From contig CP070770.1 of assembly GCA_020345765.1 (NCBI GenBank), positions 2,405,647-2,445,383 on the forward strand: 39,737 nucleotides of DNA. The letters run 5' to 3'. Below the pieces are notes generated by a model. It did not search any database and was not told the DNA's origin. It worked only from the letters and a program-made list of their open reading frames with translations. This DNA is from Deltaproteobacteria bacterium (lineage in GTDB: Bacteria > Desulfobacterota > G020345765). A program made the translations under genes and the position numbers. Shown here in pieces: positions 15,391 to 24,725 of this stretch; position 1 is the first letter of the stretch, and each line of letters opens with the position of its first letter.

Positions 15391-17100
15391 ATGAAGGAAG
15401 CTTTTTCGGTCATTAGCAAGACTCTTCAGAGTATCTTCTTGTTTATTATAAAGCTCCCCTATTATCTATCCGCTCCCTGGAGAAGGTATAATATCCTCGA
15501 GCTGGAGATCAGGGGCAGGATCATGGAAGAGAGGTATCCCCCGACCTTTTTCCCGAAGCTGCCCCACCCAAGGATGGCCTTAAAGGATATCCTGGATATT
15601 ATCGCCAAGGCCAAGGGAGACCCGAAGATTCGGGGTCTCCTCCTCAAGATCCAGAATAACAGCATGGGCTGGGCAAAGACCCAGGAGCTCCGGGATACCC
15701 TTTTGGATTTCCGCTCCTCCGGAAAGATCTTACTGGCCTTTCTTGAACAGGCCGGTACCAGGGACTACTGCCTGGCCTCCGCAAGCGATGCAGTTGTGAT
15801 GGTTCCTTCGGCCCAGCTTATATTGATGGGGCTCAGTACCGAGGTAACATTTTTTAAGGAAGCACTGGATAAGCTTAACGTCCAGGCAGATTTGGAGCAC
15901 ATGGGAGAGTACAAATCGGCCTCGGAACTCTATACCCGGACCGGTATGTCCCGGGCCCACCGGGAGGCACTTAATTCAATCCTCGACCGGCTCTACGATC
16001 AAGTTGCCACCTCTATCGCCCGGGGAAGGAAAATGAGTGTCGCCCGGGTAAAACGACTGATCGACCAGGGGCCGTTTCTGGGGAAGGAGGCAAAGCAGGC
16101 CGGACTGATAGACGAGCTTCTCTACGAAGACCAACTTGAGGATTATCTTAAAAGCAGGATTAATACCAAGCCCGTCCGAATAAAATACGGAAGGTACCTG
16201 AGACTGAGCCGATGGGATTATCATCCCCTTGACCCCTGGGAGGACATTCCCCGGATCGCCCTGATCTATGCGACCGGTCTGATTAAATCTGGGGAGAGCT
16301 GGGATCTCCCCTTCCGGGAAAGGGCGGTCGGGGCGGCCACGATTAATGAAGCGATCCGGAAGGCCCGCAAAGACGAGAGAACGAAAGCGATCGTCCTCCG
16401 GGTGGACAGCCCCGGCGGGAGCGGGGTGGCTTCCGATCTGATCTGGCGCGAGGTAAGCCTGACCCGGGGTGTAAAACCCATCGCCGCTTCCATGAGTGAT
16501 AACGCCGCCTCCGGCGGATACTATATTGCGGCCGCGGCCGACTGGATCACCGCCGAGCCGGGAACCTTCACCGGCTCGATCGGGGCCATCAGCGGAAAGA
16601 TCAATCTCCGGGGCCTTTATGACCGGCTCGGACTGCGTAAGGAGATCATTACCCGGGGGAAAAAAGCTGCCCTCTTCTCTGATTATAGTGGTTTTACCCC
16701 CTCGGAACGCAAAAGGATAAGATACGAGATAAAGGAGTTTTACCGGGGCTTCATCCAGAAGGTAGCCCAGGGAAGAGGAATGAAGCGGCCGGAAGTTGAT
16801 TCTGTCGCTCAGGGAAGAGTATGGACCGGGGAGCAGGCCTGTCAGATCGGACTAATTGATGAGCTGGGCGGCATTAAGCAGGCAATCTCCTGGGCCAAGA
16901 AAAAGGCGAAGATACCGGAGGAGGTTTGCCCGATCATCGATATTTATCCCCGGCCAAGGCGTTTTTTCTATCATCCGCTGAAATTTGGCCTTCCGATATC
17001 TGTCGAGTTCTATGATATTCTAAAAAGCTTCTCCTGGGCCGATCTATTCTCACCTGGCCAGGTCCTTGCACTGGTGCCTTTCCGGCTGGAGGTGAAATGA
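15391..17100 (+). CDS. sppA: Signal peptide peptidase SppA, 67-kDa type
   Basis: Membrane-associated serine protease (S49) that degrades signal peptides after secretion. It is 569 residues with two tandem S49 domains, the long E. coli type. The catalytic Lys is K175 in GEYKSASELYTR in the first domain and the nucleophile is S374 in DNAASGGYYIAAAAD in the second, with VDSPGGSG just before. A weak N-terminal hydrophobic stretch (about 12-28) may be the membrane anchor. Follows pyrD by 39 nt and converges on the next gene. Confidence 0.93.
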   Translation: MKEAFSVISKTLQSIFLFIIKLPYYLSAPWRRYNILELEIRGRIMEERYPPTFFPKLPHPRMALKDILDIIAKAKGDPKIRGLLLKIQNNSMGWAKTQELRDTLLDFRSSGKILLAFLEQAGTRDYCLASASDAVVMVPSAQLILMGLSTEVTFFKEALDKLNVQADLEHMGEYKSASELYTRTGMSRAHREALNSILDRLYDQVATSIARGRKMSVARVKRLIDQGPFLGKEAKQAGLIDELLYEDQLEDYLKSRINTKPVRIKYGRYLRLSRWDYHPLDPWEDIPRIALIYATGLIKSGESWDLPFRERAVGAATINEAIRKARKDERTKAIVLRVDSPGGSGVASDLIWREVSLTRGVKPIAASMSDNAASGGYYIAAAADWITAEPGTFTGSIGAISGKINLRGLYDRLGLRKEIITRGKKAALFSDYSGFTPSERKRIRYEIKEFYRGFIQKVAQGRGMKRPEVDSVAQGRVWTGEQACQIGLIDELGGIKQAISWAKKKAKIPEEVCPIIDIYPRPRRFFYHPLKFGLPISVEFYDILKSFSWADLFSPGQVLALVPFRLEVK

Positions 17101-17123
17101 ATATCTCACCGGAGAGGAGTTTC

Positions 17124-18338
17124 TTACTGTGAGCCGGCCTGCGAGTCGCTGACTTTTACCTCACATTCCGCCACTTCTCCCGGCAGGTCAACAAAGACAA
17201 TGACGAAATCGACTGAACTGTCGGGACGGACATCCATATTGGAGCCTAACTCTCCGAATTTATTATTCAGTATATCCTTTATCTGATTATGGGAGAGATT
17301 GCGCAGATCCTTCTCCGGAATTACATTGCCCGCATAAACCTCTTCGGTCATCATCTGCTCACCCTTATAATTATAAACGAATCCTTTCACCCTAATGAAG
17401 CTTCGGGACGAGCTATAATTATTAGTGGCTTTGCCCTCGATGACAAAAAGGCTCTGACCCCTGATAGTTCTCGGAATAAAGTACTTTCTGGTAATTGATA
17501 TCTCTATATTACCCCCGGATACTTCGCCCACTCCCGAAGGGCCGGAGCCTCCAATGCCCAATAACTCTCCCCGATGCTGCCAGGTAAAGAAGCCGCCGTA
17601 AAGGAGAGCTCCGGAAAATAAAAGGATTAATATAATCCGGGATGCCGGTGATCCTTCCCCTCTTCTCTTTACTTTTTTTGGTGGAGCAATGAATTTGGGG
17701 GGTGCCGGTGCCTTCTTTTTGGGAGGCACCTCATCTACCGGAGCTGGCGGGAAGGCCGGCTCTTCCCTCGCCGGGGGCATATCAACCTCCGGTGGTGGTT
17801 CATCGGTGCTATCGAACTCGATACCTTTAAATTCTGGCTCTGACTCCTCAGCCTTTCCCTCCTTAAAATCAAATCCTTCCCCTAAGGAAGGCTCTTCCGT
17901 ATCCGTTTCGGTTCCAACTCCTTCCGCTGACGAACCGGTCTCCTCGGAGAAATCAAACTGATCTTGCGAAAAGGAAAAACCTCCTTCGCCGGGTGGCGGA
18001 GGCCCGGAAGAAGGGCTTTCACCGGTAGTAAACTCTTCGGGGACCGGAGTCTTGTCTTGACCCTTTCCCTCCATAATCCCACTAAGGGCAGCACTGATCG
18101 CTGTGTCCAATGCCTGATCATCCATCGAGGGAGTTTCGGGCAACTCGGGCCCGGGAGGTGTAGATGTAACGGATTCACCTCCCGAAGGCGGGGTAGAGGT
18201 TCCTCCGGGCTCGGCCGAGGCCTTTTTCACAACAAATGTATGCTGGCACTTGGAGCAGCGAACCTTTACCCCTTTCGCCGAGATCTTATCGTCGGCAAGG
18301 CGGAAGCGGGTCTGGCACTTTTCGCATATAACAACCAT
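17124..18338 (-). CDS. Zinc-ribbon membrane protein, MJ0042/DUF3426-like
   Basis: A 404-residue protein common in layout in deltaproteobacteria. The N-terminal zinc ribbon is CEKC...RCSKC (residues 5-31, MJ0042 type). A long acidic, proline-rich linker (about 40-225) follows, then a basic KKVKRRGEG stretch and one membrane helix (RIILILLFSGALLYGGFF, about 232-252). The C-terminal domain (about 280-404) looks like the DUF3426 beta-sandwich (ITRKYFIPRTIRGQSLFVIEG, SFIRVKGFVYNYKGE). This topology puts the ribbon in the cytoplasm. The precise function is unknown; it converges on sppA with only 23 bp between. Confidence 0.85.
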   Translation of the reverse strand: MVVICEKCQTRFRLADDKISAKGVKVRCSKCQHTFVVKKASAEPGGTSTPPSGGESVTSTPPGPELPETPSMDDQALDTAISAALSGIMEGKGQDKTPVPEEFTTGESPSSGPPPPGEGGFSFSQDQFDFSEETGSSAEGVGTETDTEEPSLGEGFDFKEGKAEESEPEFKGIEFDSTDEPPPEVDMPPAREEPAFPPAPVDEVPPKKKAPAPPKFIAPPKKVKRRGEGSPASRIILILLFSGALLYGGFFTWQHRGELLGIGGSGPSGVGEVSGGNIEISITRKYFIPRTIRGQSLFVIEGKATNNYSSSRSFIRVKGFVYNYKGEQMMTEEVYAGNVIPEKDLRNLSHNQIKDILNNKFGELGSNMDVRPDSSVDFVIVFVDLPGEVAECEVKVSDSQAGSQ

Positions 18339-18563
18339 TGGATGTTCTTCCGGGTTTATTCGTTAGAAATCCATGTGAGGCAGGTTAAAACCCCGAGTGA
18401 GCTCTTTAATGGAACTTTTTGTAATATTACCTGATTTTTACTCATACTGTCAATAAATGTAACAAATCACGATAGCCAATCCCCAAATCCCAATTTGATC
18501 CCTTTGACTTTACTCAGCACATGTATTTGCAATCAGCCTTTGATCCGTTTCTAAGGCGGGTCT
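18339..18563. other. Intergenic region, nothing recognised
   Basis: AT-rich spacer between the DUF3426-like gene and the small zinc-ribbon gene. I see no gene, terminator or repeat I can support. Confidence 0.5.
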
Positions 18564-18728
18564 TTATCCGAAAAAACAGGACTTAAATGCCCCGATAATG
18601 AACAAGGCCAGCAGGGCATAAACCGCGTAAATGCACCCCATTAGTGGTTGCTCCTCTCCACAGTGGGGGCAGGTATTTTCTTGTTTAGGCATCTCCTTTT
18701 TGCAGAATTCACATTTTTTCATCTCCAT
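18564..18728 (-). CDS. Small zinc-ribbon membrane protein (54 aa)
   Basis: Short reading frame of 54 residues. The N-terminus carries two CxxC-type knuckles (CEFC at 6-9 and CPHC at 20-23), the layout of a zinc ribbon. Residues 30-48 form one membrane helix (GCIYAVYALLALFIIGAF), followed by KSCFFG. AAGGGGGAAAG lies seven nt upstream of the ATG. It is divergent from the MshEN-like gene and next to another zinc-ribbon/one-helix protein. Coding character is supported by the intact paired cysteines and the hydrophobic segment. Function unknown. Confidence 0.75.
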   Translation of the reverse strand: MEMKKCEFCKKEMPKQENTCPHCGEEQPLMGCIYAVYALLALFIIGAFKSCFFG

Positions 18729-18783
18729 TACTTTCCCCCTTGGCTAATTCCCTTTATACAACAATATCCCAAAATTTTCAAGA

Positions 18784-18795
18784 GGAGAATTCTCC
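18784..18795. promoter_or_regulatory. 12-bp perfect palindrome upstream of MshEN-like gene
   Basis: GGAGAATTCTCC is a perfect 12-bp palindrome nine bp upstream of the -35 of the promoter at 18804-18832, between two divergent genes. It could be an operator. Evidence is positional only. Confidence 0.3.
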
Positions 18796-18803
18796 CGGAT
18801 TTA

Positions 18804-18832
18804 TTGACTTGGATCTAAAAATCTATTAAATT
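18804..18832 (+). promoter_or_regulatory. Putative promoter of the MshEN-like operon
   Basis: TTGACT (18804-18809), a 17-bp spacer and TAAATT (18827-18832); start expected near 18839, about 20 nt before the ATG. Confidence 0.5.
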
Positions 18833-18858
18833 GAACATAGTAAATTAGTTCCTGAATT

Positions 18859-20208
18859 ATGACAATAGCTATGGCTGGGCTTCTCGGAAAAATGCTGATT
18901 AAGGATGGCTTGGTTACTCCAGCCCAGGTTGATGAAGCCGTCAACTCCCAGGTCGTTTTTGGGGGGAGGCTGGGCACTAATCTGATTGAGTTGGAATATA
19001 TTGATGAGAGGACACTGACTCGGGCCCTGAGTAAACTGCATGGGGTGCCTTCCGTTGAGCCCGAGGTTTATCCCCGGATAGATCCCAATACCATCAAGGC
19101 GATACCGAGGAAGATCGCGGCTAAATACAAGGTCATTCCGGTAAATGTTGAGGGGAAAAAGCTCGATCTTCTGATGATGGATCCCTCGAATTTTGGTGCC
19201 CGAGACGAAATTGGCTTCACCACTGGCTATGTGGTTAAACCCCTGGTGGCACCGGAAGTAAGGATCCTGTCCTTACTGGAGAAGTATTACGGAATCAAGA
19301 GGGATCTCCGCTATATTACCCTCTCCGTAACCGATACCAAGGAGTTTTTAAAGAGAGAACATCCCGCCAAGCCCCCCCCCGCTAAAGTAAAAAAATCTTC
19401 CCCGGCAGAAAGGAAGAAGCCCTCCCCTTTATTTAAGAAGACTACCCTGACTCCACTGGCCGAAGGGGAGGAGCTAACCTCTCCCGAGGAATTTGAGCGG
19501 TTAACCCGGGCAATGGAGGGGGAAACCGCAGCAGATGCTGAACCGGAGGAAATTCTTACTCTTACCGAAGAGATTGGGGAGGAACGGATTCCCGGGGCTC
19601 CGGTACCGGAACCCCCGCCACCTGATTTAACTGCCGAAACACATGTCATCAGCCCGGAGACTGACGAAGAAGAAGAGGTCGTCCTTGAGGAAGAGATCCC
19701 GGAAGAGGAGATCAAGCCGCTCTCCCTAAAGGAGGCAGCGGATGCCTTAGAGGAGGTTGAGGATCGTGATGATATTGCGCGGATAATCCTGGGCTTTGCC
19801 CTGAGCTATTTCAAACGCACGGCGCTCCTTACCGTTAAATCGGACCTGGTTTTTGGCTGGTACGGGTTAGGCCAGGATCTGAATAAGCAGGTGGTGGAGA
19901 GGATTATGATTCCTCTTAATGCTCCCTCGGTATTCAAATTAGTTTGTGACAGCTGCGGTCATTATCTGGGACCCTCTCCCCCCAACCCGATCAACGAGAG
20001 ATTCTTGAAGCTGATGGGTGGGGTAAAACCTAACAGCTTCTTTCTTATCCCCATCCTGGTTAAGGGAAAAGTCGTCAATATCCTTTACGGAGATAATGGA
20101 GAAGGTAAAGACGCTCCCTTTGACATCAGCGAACTGCTGATTCTGGCACAGAAGATTCCTCAAACATTTGAAAATTTAATTATTAAGAGAAAAAAATTAA
20201 CTTCCTGA
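18859..20208 (+). CDS. MshEN-domain (GspE/PilB N-terminal-like) protein without ATPase
   Basis: A 449-residue soluble protein. Residues 5-150 match the N-terminal domain of type II secretion/pilus ATPases: LGKMLIKDGLVTPAQVDEAV, GRLGTNLIELEYIDERTL, and IPRKIAAKYKVIPVN. In other proteins this MshEN domain binds cyclic di-GMP. The middle (about 170-290) is low-complexity, proline/glutamate-rich. The C-terminal 150 residues (ARIILGFALSYFKRTALLTVKSD, then FFLIPILVKGKVVNILYGDN) look GAF-like. There is no Walker A, so it is not a secretion ATPase. It leads a tight run with an HTH protein and a helical-repeat protein, suggesting signalling or motility control, which is an inference. Confidence 0.8.
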   Translation: MTIAMAGLLGKMLIKDGLVTPAQVDEAVNSQVVFGGRLGTNLIELEYIDERTLTRALSKLHGVPSVEPEVYPRIDPNTIKAIPRKIAAKYKVIPVNVEGKKLDLLMMDPSNFGARDEIGFTTGYVVKPLVAPEVRILSLLEKYYGIKRDLRYITLSVTDTKEFLKREHPAKPPPAKVKKSSPAERKKPSPLFKKTTLTPLAEGEELTSPEEFERLTRAMEGETAADAEPEEILTLTEEIGEERIPGAPVPEPPPPDLTAETHVISPETDEEEEVVLEEEIPEEEIKPLSLKEAADALEEVEDRDDIARIILGFALSYFKRTALLTVKSDLVFGWYGLGQDLNKQVVERIMIPLNAPSVFKLVCDSCGHYLGPSPPNPINERFLKLMGGVKPNSFFLIPILVKGKVVNILYGDNGEGKDAPFDISELLILAQKIPQTFENLIIKRKKLTS

Positions 20209-20236
20209 GGCATATAGACCCGGGCCGGGGAGAGAG

Positions 20237-20593
20237 ATGGAAGATAAGGTTGAGAGAATTCTGGAGATTATAAGCAGGCTGGGACGGAAGGAAAAGGTTA
20301 ATCCGGAATTATTGGCCAAGAAGCTTGGGGTATCAACCCGGACAATATATCGGGACCTGGAATTTATTAGTACTGCCCATTTCCCGATCTATTATGATCG
20401 CCCGGGGAAAACCTATCGTTTCCGGGAAGGATTCTCCCTCCGGAGGTTAAATCTAAATAAGGAAGATATCCGGTTACTAATTATGGGCCAACTGCTTTTC
20501 ACCCGACTGGCAGAGCCTCTCAAGAAGGCGGTAGATAAGCTCCTGGAAAAGCTTTTGGAGAGCGGAGAAAGCCAGCTTAAGTTAAATTTTTAA
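20237..20593 (+). CDS. HTH (DeoR-like) regulator without sensor domain
   Basis: 118 residues. The N-terminal half (about 1-70) is a winged HTH of the HTH_11/DeoR type: RILEIISRLGRKEKVNPELLAKKLGVSTRTIYRDLEFI, followed by the wing PIYYDRPGKTYRF. This is the N-terminal domain of WYL regulators, but the protein ends after a short helical tail where a WYL domain would begin. It starts 28 nt after the MshEN-like gene and is 5 nt from the next gene. Likely a DNA-binding protein; targets unknown. Confidence 0.85.
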   Translation: MEDKVERILEIISRLGRKEKVNPELLAKKLGVSTRTIYRDLEFISTAHFPIYYDRPGKTYRFREGFSLRRLNLNKEDIRLLIMGQLLFTRLAEPLKKAVDKLLEKLLESGESQLKLNF

Positions 20594-20598
20594 TAAAT

Positions 20599-21351
20599 AT
20601 GGAAATGGAGATTGAAGAGATTACCGAGAGGTTAGTCAAGGATATCTACGGGCTGAAGGAAAAGACCAGCCGAACGGTGGTTCTGGGTGAGCAGTTAAAG
20701 AAGCTTTCGGTGGAAGTAACCGTGGAAGTCCTGAACCAGCTTTGCCTGAAGGCCAATGCGAACCAGCCCCGGTATCAGGAGGTTCTTTTGAGCTTTATTG
20801 ATATCTTTAATGTCACCCGGATCCTGGGTTATGGCCGGATGAGTCAGGTCTATCTTCTCTCCAAGGAAAAAGGCTACGACTCGGTGACCCGGCTCCTGTC
20901 CAAGCCGCCACCAAAAAAGGAGCTTAAGGATTATGAAGCTGATTTAGTGAGGAATCCGGATACGGAGTCCATAACCCTCGGTATGAGGAAATCGCTGGCA
21001 CGGGGCTTTAATAAAAATATTCTGGATCGCCTGATCCATGACCAGGATCCCCAGGTTATCGGGAACCTGCTAAACAATCCGAAGACTACCGAAAGAGAGG
21101 TAATTAAGATCGCATCCAAACGACCGGTTTCCGGAGAAATTCTAAGAATAGTCTTTAAAAACGATAAGTGGATCTCCCGTTATTCAATTAAGAAAGCCCT
21201 GGTGTTTAATCCGTTTACCCCGACTGATATCTCCCTGGGATTAATAAATTTTATACTTGTTCAGGATCTTCGCTTGATCTCTCAGGAGGATTCCCTCCAC
21301 CCCGAAATTATTAGTGCAGCAACAGATTTACTGGAGAGGAAAGGGGGATAG
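20599..21351 (+). CDS. Helical-repeat protein of unknown function
   Basis: 250 residues, almost entirely helical by pattern, with no membrane segment. The central and C-terminal parts (DILDRLIHDQDPQVIGNLLNNPKTTEREVIKIASKRP-type spacing) look like HEAT or leucine-rich-variant repeats, where each helix pair ends in a short DPxV or NPxT turn. I do not recognise a named family. It is the third gene of the MshEN-HTH run, five nt after the HTH gene, so it is probably a co-expressed scaffold or partner. Confidence 0.65.
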   Translation: MEMEIEEITERLVKDIYGLKEKTSRTVVLGEQLKKLSVEVTVEVLNQLCLKANANQPRYQEVLLSFIDIFNVTRILGYGRMSQVYLLSKEKGYDSVTRLLSKPPPKKELKDYEADLVRNPDTESITLGMRKSLARGFNKNILDRLIHDQDPQVIGNLLNNPKTTEREVIKIASKRPVSGEILRIVFKNDKWISRYSIKKALVFNPFTPTDISLGLINFILVQDLRLISQEDSLHPEIISAATDLLERKGG

Positions 21352-21424
21352 GTTCAGGCCTTGATAGATCTACGGGCTGGTTTCATCAAATGACCTGTCT
21401 AATGGGGTAAGGTTCTGACAGGAT

Positions 21425-21640
21425 TTACTTGCTCCCGGTTTCTTCCTTCTTATCCTTGTCTTCTTTATCTTCCTGTTTGGGAGTTATATCAATCTCATCC
21501 GGTTCTTTTATTGCCTTCCGGAAGCTTTTGATTCCTCTACCCAGGCTACTCCCGAGTTCCGGTAACTTTCCCGCCCCGAAGATAATCAGGATAATTACCA
21601 GAATAATTATTAACTCCCAGATTCCCAATCCTCCAATCAT
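21425..21640 (-). CDS. tatA: Twin-arginine translocase subunit TatA/TatE
   Basis: Pore-forming subunit of the Tat system that exports folded proteins. It is 71 residues with the TatA layout: a short N-terminus, one membrane helix ([23 protein letters not shown], about 8-30), the FGxGKLPELG hinge, an amphipathic helix ([12 protein letters not shown]) and a charged tail. Ribosome binding site GGAGGT is six nt before the ATG. TatC is not in the window. TatA and TatB are hard to separate, but length favours TatA. Confidence 0.93.
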   Translation of the reverse strand: MIGGLGIWELIIILVIILIIFGAGKLPELGSSLGRGIKSFRKAIKEPDEIDITPKQEDKEDKDKKEETGSK

Positions 21641-21756
21641 CTACCACCTCCAAAGATTTCACCAACCATCCCTTATATCTTATATCTAAACCATTCATAA
21701 AATCAAGAATTTTCTCACCAGTCCGGTAATTCAACTTTATTCCGGATCAGTATTGC

Positions 21757-21785
21757 TTGACAAAAACCGGGGAAAAATATAGTTT
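21757..21785 (+). promoter_or_regulatory. Putative promoter of the ABC ATPase gene
   Basis: TTGACA (21757-21762), a 17-bp spacer and TAGTTT (21780-21785), about 25-30 nt before the start codon region. Confidence 0.5.
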
Positions 21786-21809
21786 TAGATATACGATCAT
21801 ATCCGGCAA

Positions 21810-22790
21810 GTGAAGATGCAGGAAGAACTTCTGGCAATTAGAGGGCTCAAGAAATACTTTCCCCTCCGGAGGGGCTTCTTCTCCCAAGAGTTCGGCTGGG
21901 TCCGGGCAGTGGATGGAGTGACCTTCTCCATCTACAAAGGTGAGACCCTGGGACTGGTAGGGGAAAGCGGTTGTGGCAAATCTACCCTGGGCCGCTTGGT
22001 TCTGCGTCTGATCGAACCTACCGAGGGAGAGATCCTCTTCGAAGGTCAAGACATCCTGGAATACGGTCGAAAAGAGCTAAGGAATCTTCGTCGCCAGATG
22101 CAGATTATCTTCCAGGACCCGTTTGCCTCACTTAATCCCCGGATGACGGTAGGAAATATCATTGGTGAAGCCCTTATCATCCATAAGCTCGCTTCCGGAA
22201 ATGACCGCCGGGAGAGGGTTAATCGCCTTCTAAAAGACGTGGGATTGACGCCCGATGCCTTCGGCAGGTACCCCCACGAGTTCAGTGGAGGACAAAGACA
22301 ACGGATCGGCATCGCCCGGGCCCTGGCGGTAATCCCGAAACTCATCGTTGCCGATGAACCGGTCTCCGCCCTGGATGTCTCCATTCAGGCCCAGATTATT
22401 AACCTTCTGGTAGAGCTCCAGGAAAGATTCGCATTGACCTACCTTTTTATTGCCCATGATCTAAGGGTCGTGAAACATATCTGCGATCGGGTGGTCGTAA
22501 TGTATCTGGGTAGGATCGTTGAGATTGCGGATAACGAAGAGATATACGCCTCGCCTCTCCATCCCTACACCCAAGCCCTGCTTTCAGCGATTCCCGTCAC
22601 CCATCCCCGGGACCGGAAAAGGAGGGCAATTCTCGCAGGTGATGTTCCCAGCCCGATTGAACCAATTCCCGGCTGCCCTTTCAATTCCCGTTGTCAATAC
22701 TTAGAGCAGATTTGCCGGGAACAACCCCCCCGATTAAAAGAGGTACGGAAAGGGCATCTAATTGCCTGTCATGTGAGGGGATCCGGTTGA
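21810..22790 (+). CDS. Oligopeptide/dipeptide ABC transporter ATPase (OppF/DppF-like)
   Basis: Cytoplasmic ATPase of a peptide-type importer, 326 residues. Walker A is GESGCGKS (51-58), the signature is [15 protein letters not shown], Walker B is [12 protein letters not shown], and the C-terminal oligopeptide-transporter domain has the [14 protein letters not shown] cysteine motif. The OppF/DppF subtype is suggested by [17 protein letters not shown]. The start may be GTG 21810 or ATG 21816; no ribosome binding site distinguishes them. It converges on nagZ, and the permeases and binding protein lie on the other strand. The partner OppD-type ATPase is absent from the window. Confidence 0.92.
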   Translation: MKMQEELLAIRGLKKYFPLRRGFFSQEFGWVRAVDGVTFSIYKGETLGLVGESGCGKSTLGRLVLRLIEPTEGEILFEGQDILEYGRKELRNLRRQMQIIFQDPFASLNPRMTVGNIIGEALIIHKLASGNDRRERVNRLLKDVGLTPDAFGRYPHEFSGGQRQRIGIARALAVIPKLIVADEPVSALDVSIQAQIINLLVELQERFALTYLFIAHDLRVVKHICDRVVVMYLGRIVEIADNEEIYASPLHPYTQALLSAIPVTHPRDRKRRAILAGDVPSPIEPIPGCPFNSRCQYLEQICREQPPRLKEVRKGHLIACHVRGSG

Positions 22791-22805
22791 AGTAGTTAGC
22801 GGAGT

Positions 22806-23903
22806 TCAGGCGCGACAGTATTTATTGATTTCCCTGGCGGTCTCCTGATGCTCGGGAGCACCTACGATCTGCTTGATCGTTTCTGCCTCCAGGGGCTCAT
22901 AAGGACAGAGGAATCTCTTCTTCAAACCGATTATCCATTCCCAGGAAAGATCGATCCTCTCTTCGGGAATCTTTCCCTGTTCCACCGCGTTTAAAATGGC
23001 TCTGAAAACCTGCTTTTGTTTATCGGGATGGTGAGAGATAAGCAGAATATCTATCCCGGCTTTAACCGCCTTGACGGCAGCCTCCTCGATCTCAAAGTTC
23101 TTGGCTATTGCCCCCATCTCCAGGTCGTCGCTTATAACCAAACCCTCAAAATCCAGCTTTTCTCGAAGAAGCCCGTCAACGATGCGTCCCGATAAGGTCG
23201 CCGGAAACTTCTTATCCAATTGGGGGTACAGAACATGTGCGGTCATCACGGTCCTCAATCCATTTTTAACGGCGTGCTCAAAAGGCCGCAACTCGACCTT
23301 ACATAATCTCTTCAGATCATGATCGACGACCGGCAGTTCCTTATGCGAGTCAACGGCGGTATCACCATGTCCGGGGAAGTGTTTTCCGCAGGCAATAACC
23401 TTGTTATCCTGGAGTCCGGCGATCACCGCCAATCCCAGCTCGCTGACCAGATGGGAATCGTCGCCAAATGCCCTCTTCCCGATGATGGGATTCTTGGGAT
23501 TAGTATTAACATCAAGAACCGGGGCCAGGTTGAAATTGATCCCGACTGCATTCAGCTCCTTGGCGGTAACCTCCCCAAACTGGTAGGCCAGCTTTATGGA
23601 TTTGGTTTTTAAGAAACATTCTCCCAGGGCATGGTTTCCCGGAAACAGGGTGAAAGGTGCTTTCAGCCGGGAGAAGCCCTTTCCTCCCTCCTGATCGATT
23701 GCGATAAAGAGAGGTATCTCCGGAGAGGCGCTCTGCAATTCCTGGCAGAGCTTGGCTATTTGAAGAGGAGACTTAATATTTCTTTCGAAGAGGATTACCC
23801 CGCCGATGTGATATTCGGTGATGAGCTCTTTTATCTCCCGGGTGGAAGAAAGACCGTTAAAGCCCACCATCAATAACTGACCGATCTTTTGCTCAAGATT
23901 CAT
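22806..23903 (-). CDS. nagZ: Beta-N-acetylhexosaminidase (GH3)
   Basis: Removes terminal GlcNAc from muropeptides during peptidoglycan recycling. It is 365 residues of the GH3 family. Visible motifs are AIDQEGG(K)GFSRL, NFNLAPVLDVN, GKHFPGHGDTAVDSH (the mobile loop His/Asp) and the nucleophile Asp in VISDDLEMGAI. There is no signal peptide, so it is cytoplasmic. Its start overlaps the upstream permease gene by 4 nt (ATGA), so it is translationally coupled to the transporter. That context suggests imported muropeptides are its substrate. Confidence 0.93.
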   Translation of the reverse strand: MNLEQKIGQLLMVGFNGLSSTREIKELITEYHIGGVILFERNIKSPLQIAKLCQELQSASPEIPLFIAIDQEGGKGFSRLKAPFTLFPGNHALGECFLKTKSIKLAYQFGEVTAKELNAVGINFNLAPVLDVNTNPKNPIIGKRAFGDDSHLVSELGLAVIAGLQDNKVIACGKHFPGHGDTAVDSHKELPVVDHDLKRLCKVELRPFEHAVKNGLRTVMTAHVLYPQLDKKFPATLSGRIVDGLLREKLDFEGLVISDDLEMGAIAKNFEIEEAAVKAVKAGIDILLISHHPDKQKQVFRAILNAVEQGKIPEERIDLSWEWIIGLKKRFLCPYEPLEAETIKQIVGAPEHQETAREINKYCRA

Positions 23904-24724
23904 GAGAGCCTACTTACTACTACCTTTTTGGGGTCCAGCCAATCCCTCAAGCCGTCACCCAAGAAATTGAAACCCAGGACGATTAATATTATGGCACATC
24001 CCGGAAATGTTGACAAGTGAGGGGCGACCTCGAGGAATTCCGCCCCCTCGCTGAGCATTGCCCCCCAACTGGGCATCCCCTGGGTGCCCAGTCCCAGGAA
24101 GCTTAGACTGGCCTCGGCAAGGATAACCGCCGCCATCCCGAAGGTGGCCTCTACTATTACCGGGGAGAGGATATTGGGAATGATGTGCCGAAGAATAACC
24201 CTTAGATCACTTGCTCCCAGGGCCTTGACCGAAAGGGTATATTCCCTTTCCCTTACCGAAAGGAACTGGCCGCGGACAATCCGGGCATAACCCACCCATC
24301 CCAGAACGCAAAGTGCCAGGATCACATTCCTCAGACTGGGTCCAAGAATCGCAGTCATAAAGATAGCCAGGAGAATTCCCGGAAATGCCAGAAGGATATC
24401 AATAACTCTCATAAAGAGCTCATCAATTGCTCCCCCATAGTATCCGGCCAGGGAGCCGATTGTCAACCCCAGCAGTAGCGAAATGCTAACGGTAGAGATC
24501 CCAACCAGCACGGAGACCCGGGATCCGAAGATTATCCGGCTAAGAATATCCCGTCCCAGCCGGTCCTGTCCCAGTAGGTGTCCCTGCCGGGGTGACCCGA
24601 AACCTTCCCTCAGCTCCTGTTGATTTGGGTCGTAGGGAGCCAGGATAGGAGCAAATATAGCGGTCAGGGCAAAGATAATTACGACTACCAGACCAATGAT
24701 GGCAAAACGGTTCTTCATGGGCAC
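23900..24724 (-). CDS. Peptide ABC transporter permease (OppC/DppC-like)
   Basis: Inner-membrane permease of 274 residues with about six membrane helices. The N-terminal PYDPNQQELREGFGSPRQGHLLGQDRLGRDILSR segment and the EAA loop (EYTLSVKALGASDLRVILRHIIPN) are diagnostic of the OppC family. Starts at GTG 24724 or ATG 24718, one nt after the OppB-like gene. Forms the pore with it. Confidence 0.94.
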   Translation of the reverse strand: MPMKNRFAIIGLVVVIIFALTAIFAPILAPYDPNQQELREGFGSPRQGHLLGQDRLGRDILSRIIFGSRVSVLVGISTVSISLLLGLTIGSLAGYYGGAIDELFMRVIDILLAFPGILLAIFMTAILGPSLRNVILALCVLGWVGYARIVRGQFLSVREREYTLSVKALGASDLRVILRHIIPNILSPVIVEATFGMAAVILAEASLSFLGLGTQGMPSWGAMLSEGAEFLEVAPHLSTFPGCAIILIVLGFNFLGDGLRDWLDPKKVVVSRLS

Positions 24725-24725
24725 A

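Noticed and set aside
21380..21424. CCTGTC...GACAGG inverted repeat between the helical-repeat gene and tatA as terminator
   Set aside because: Short stem with a 17-nt loop and no T run; not supportable.
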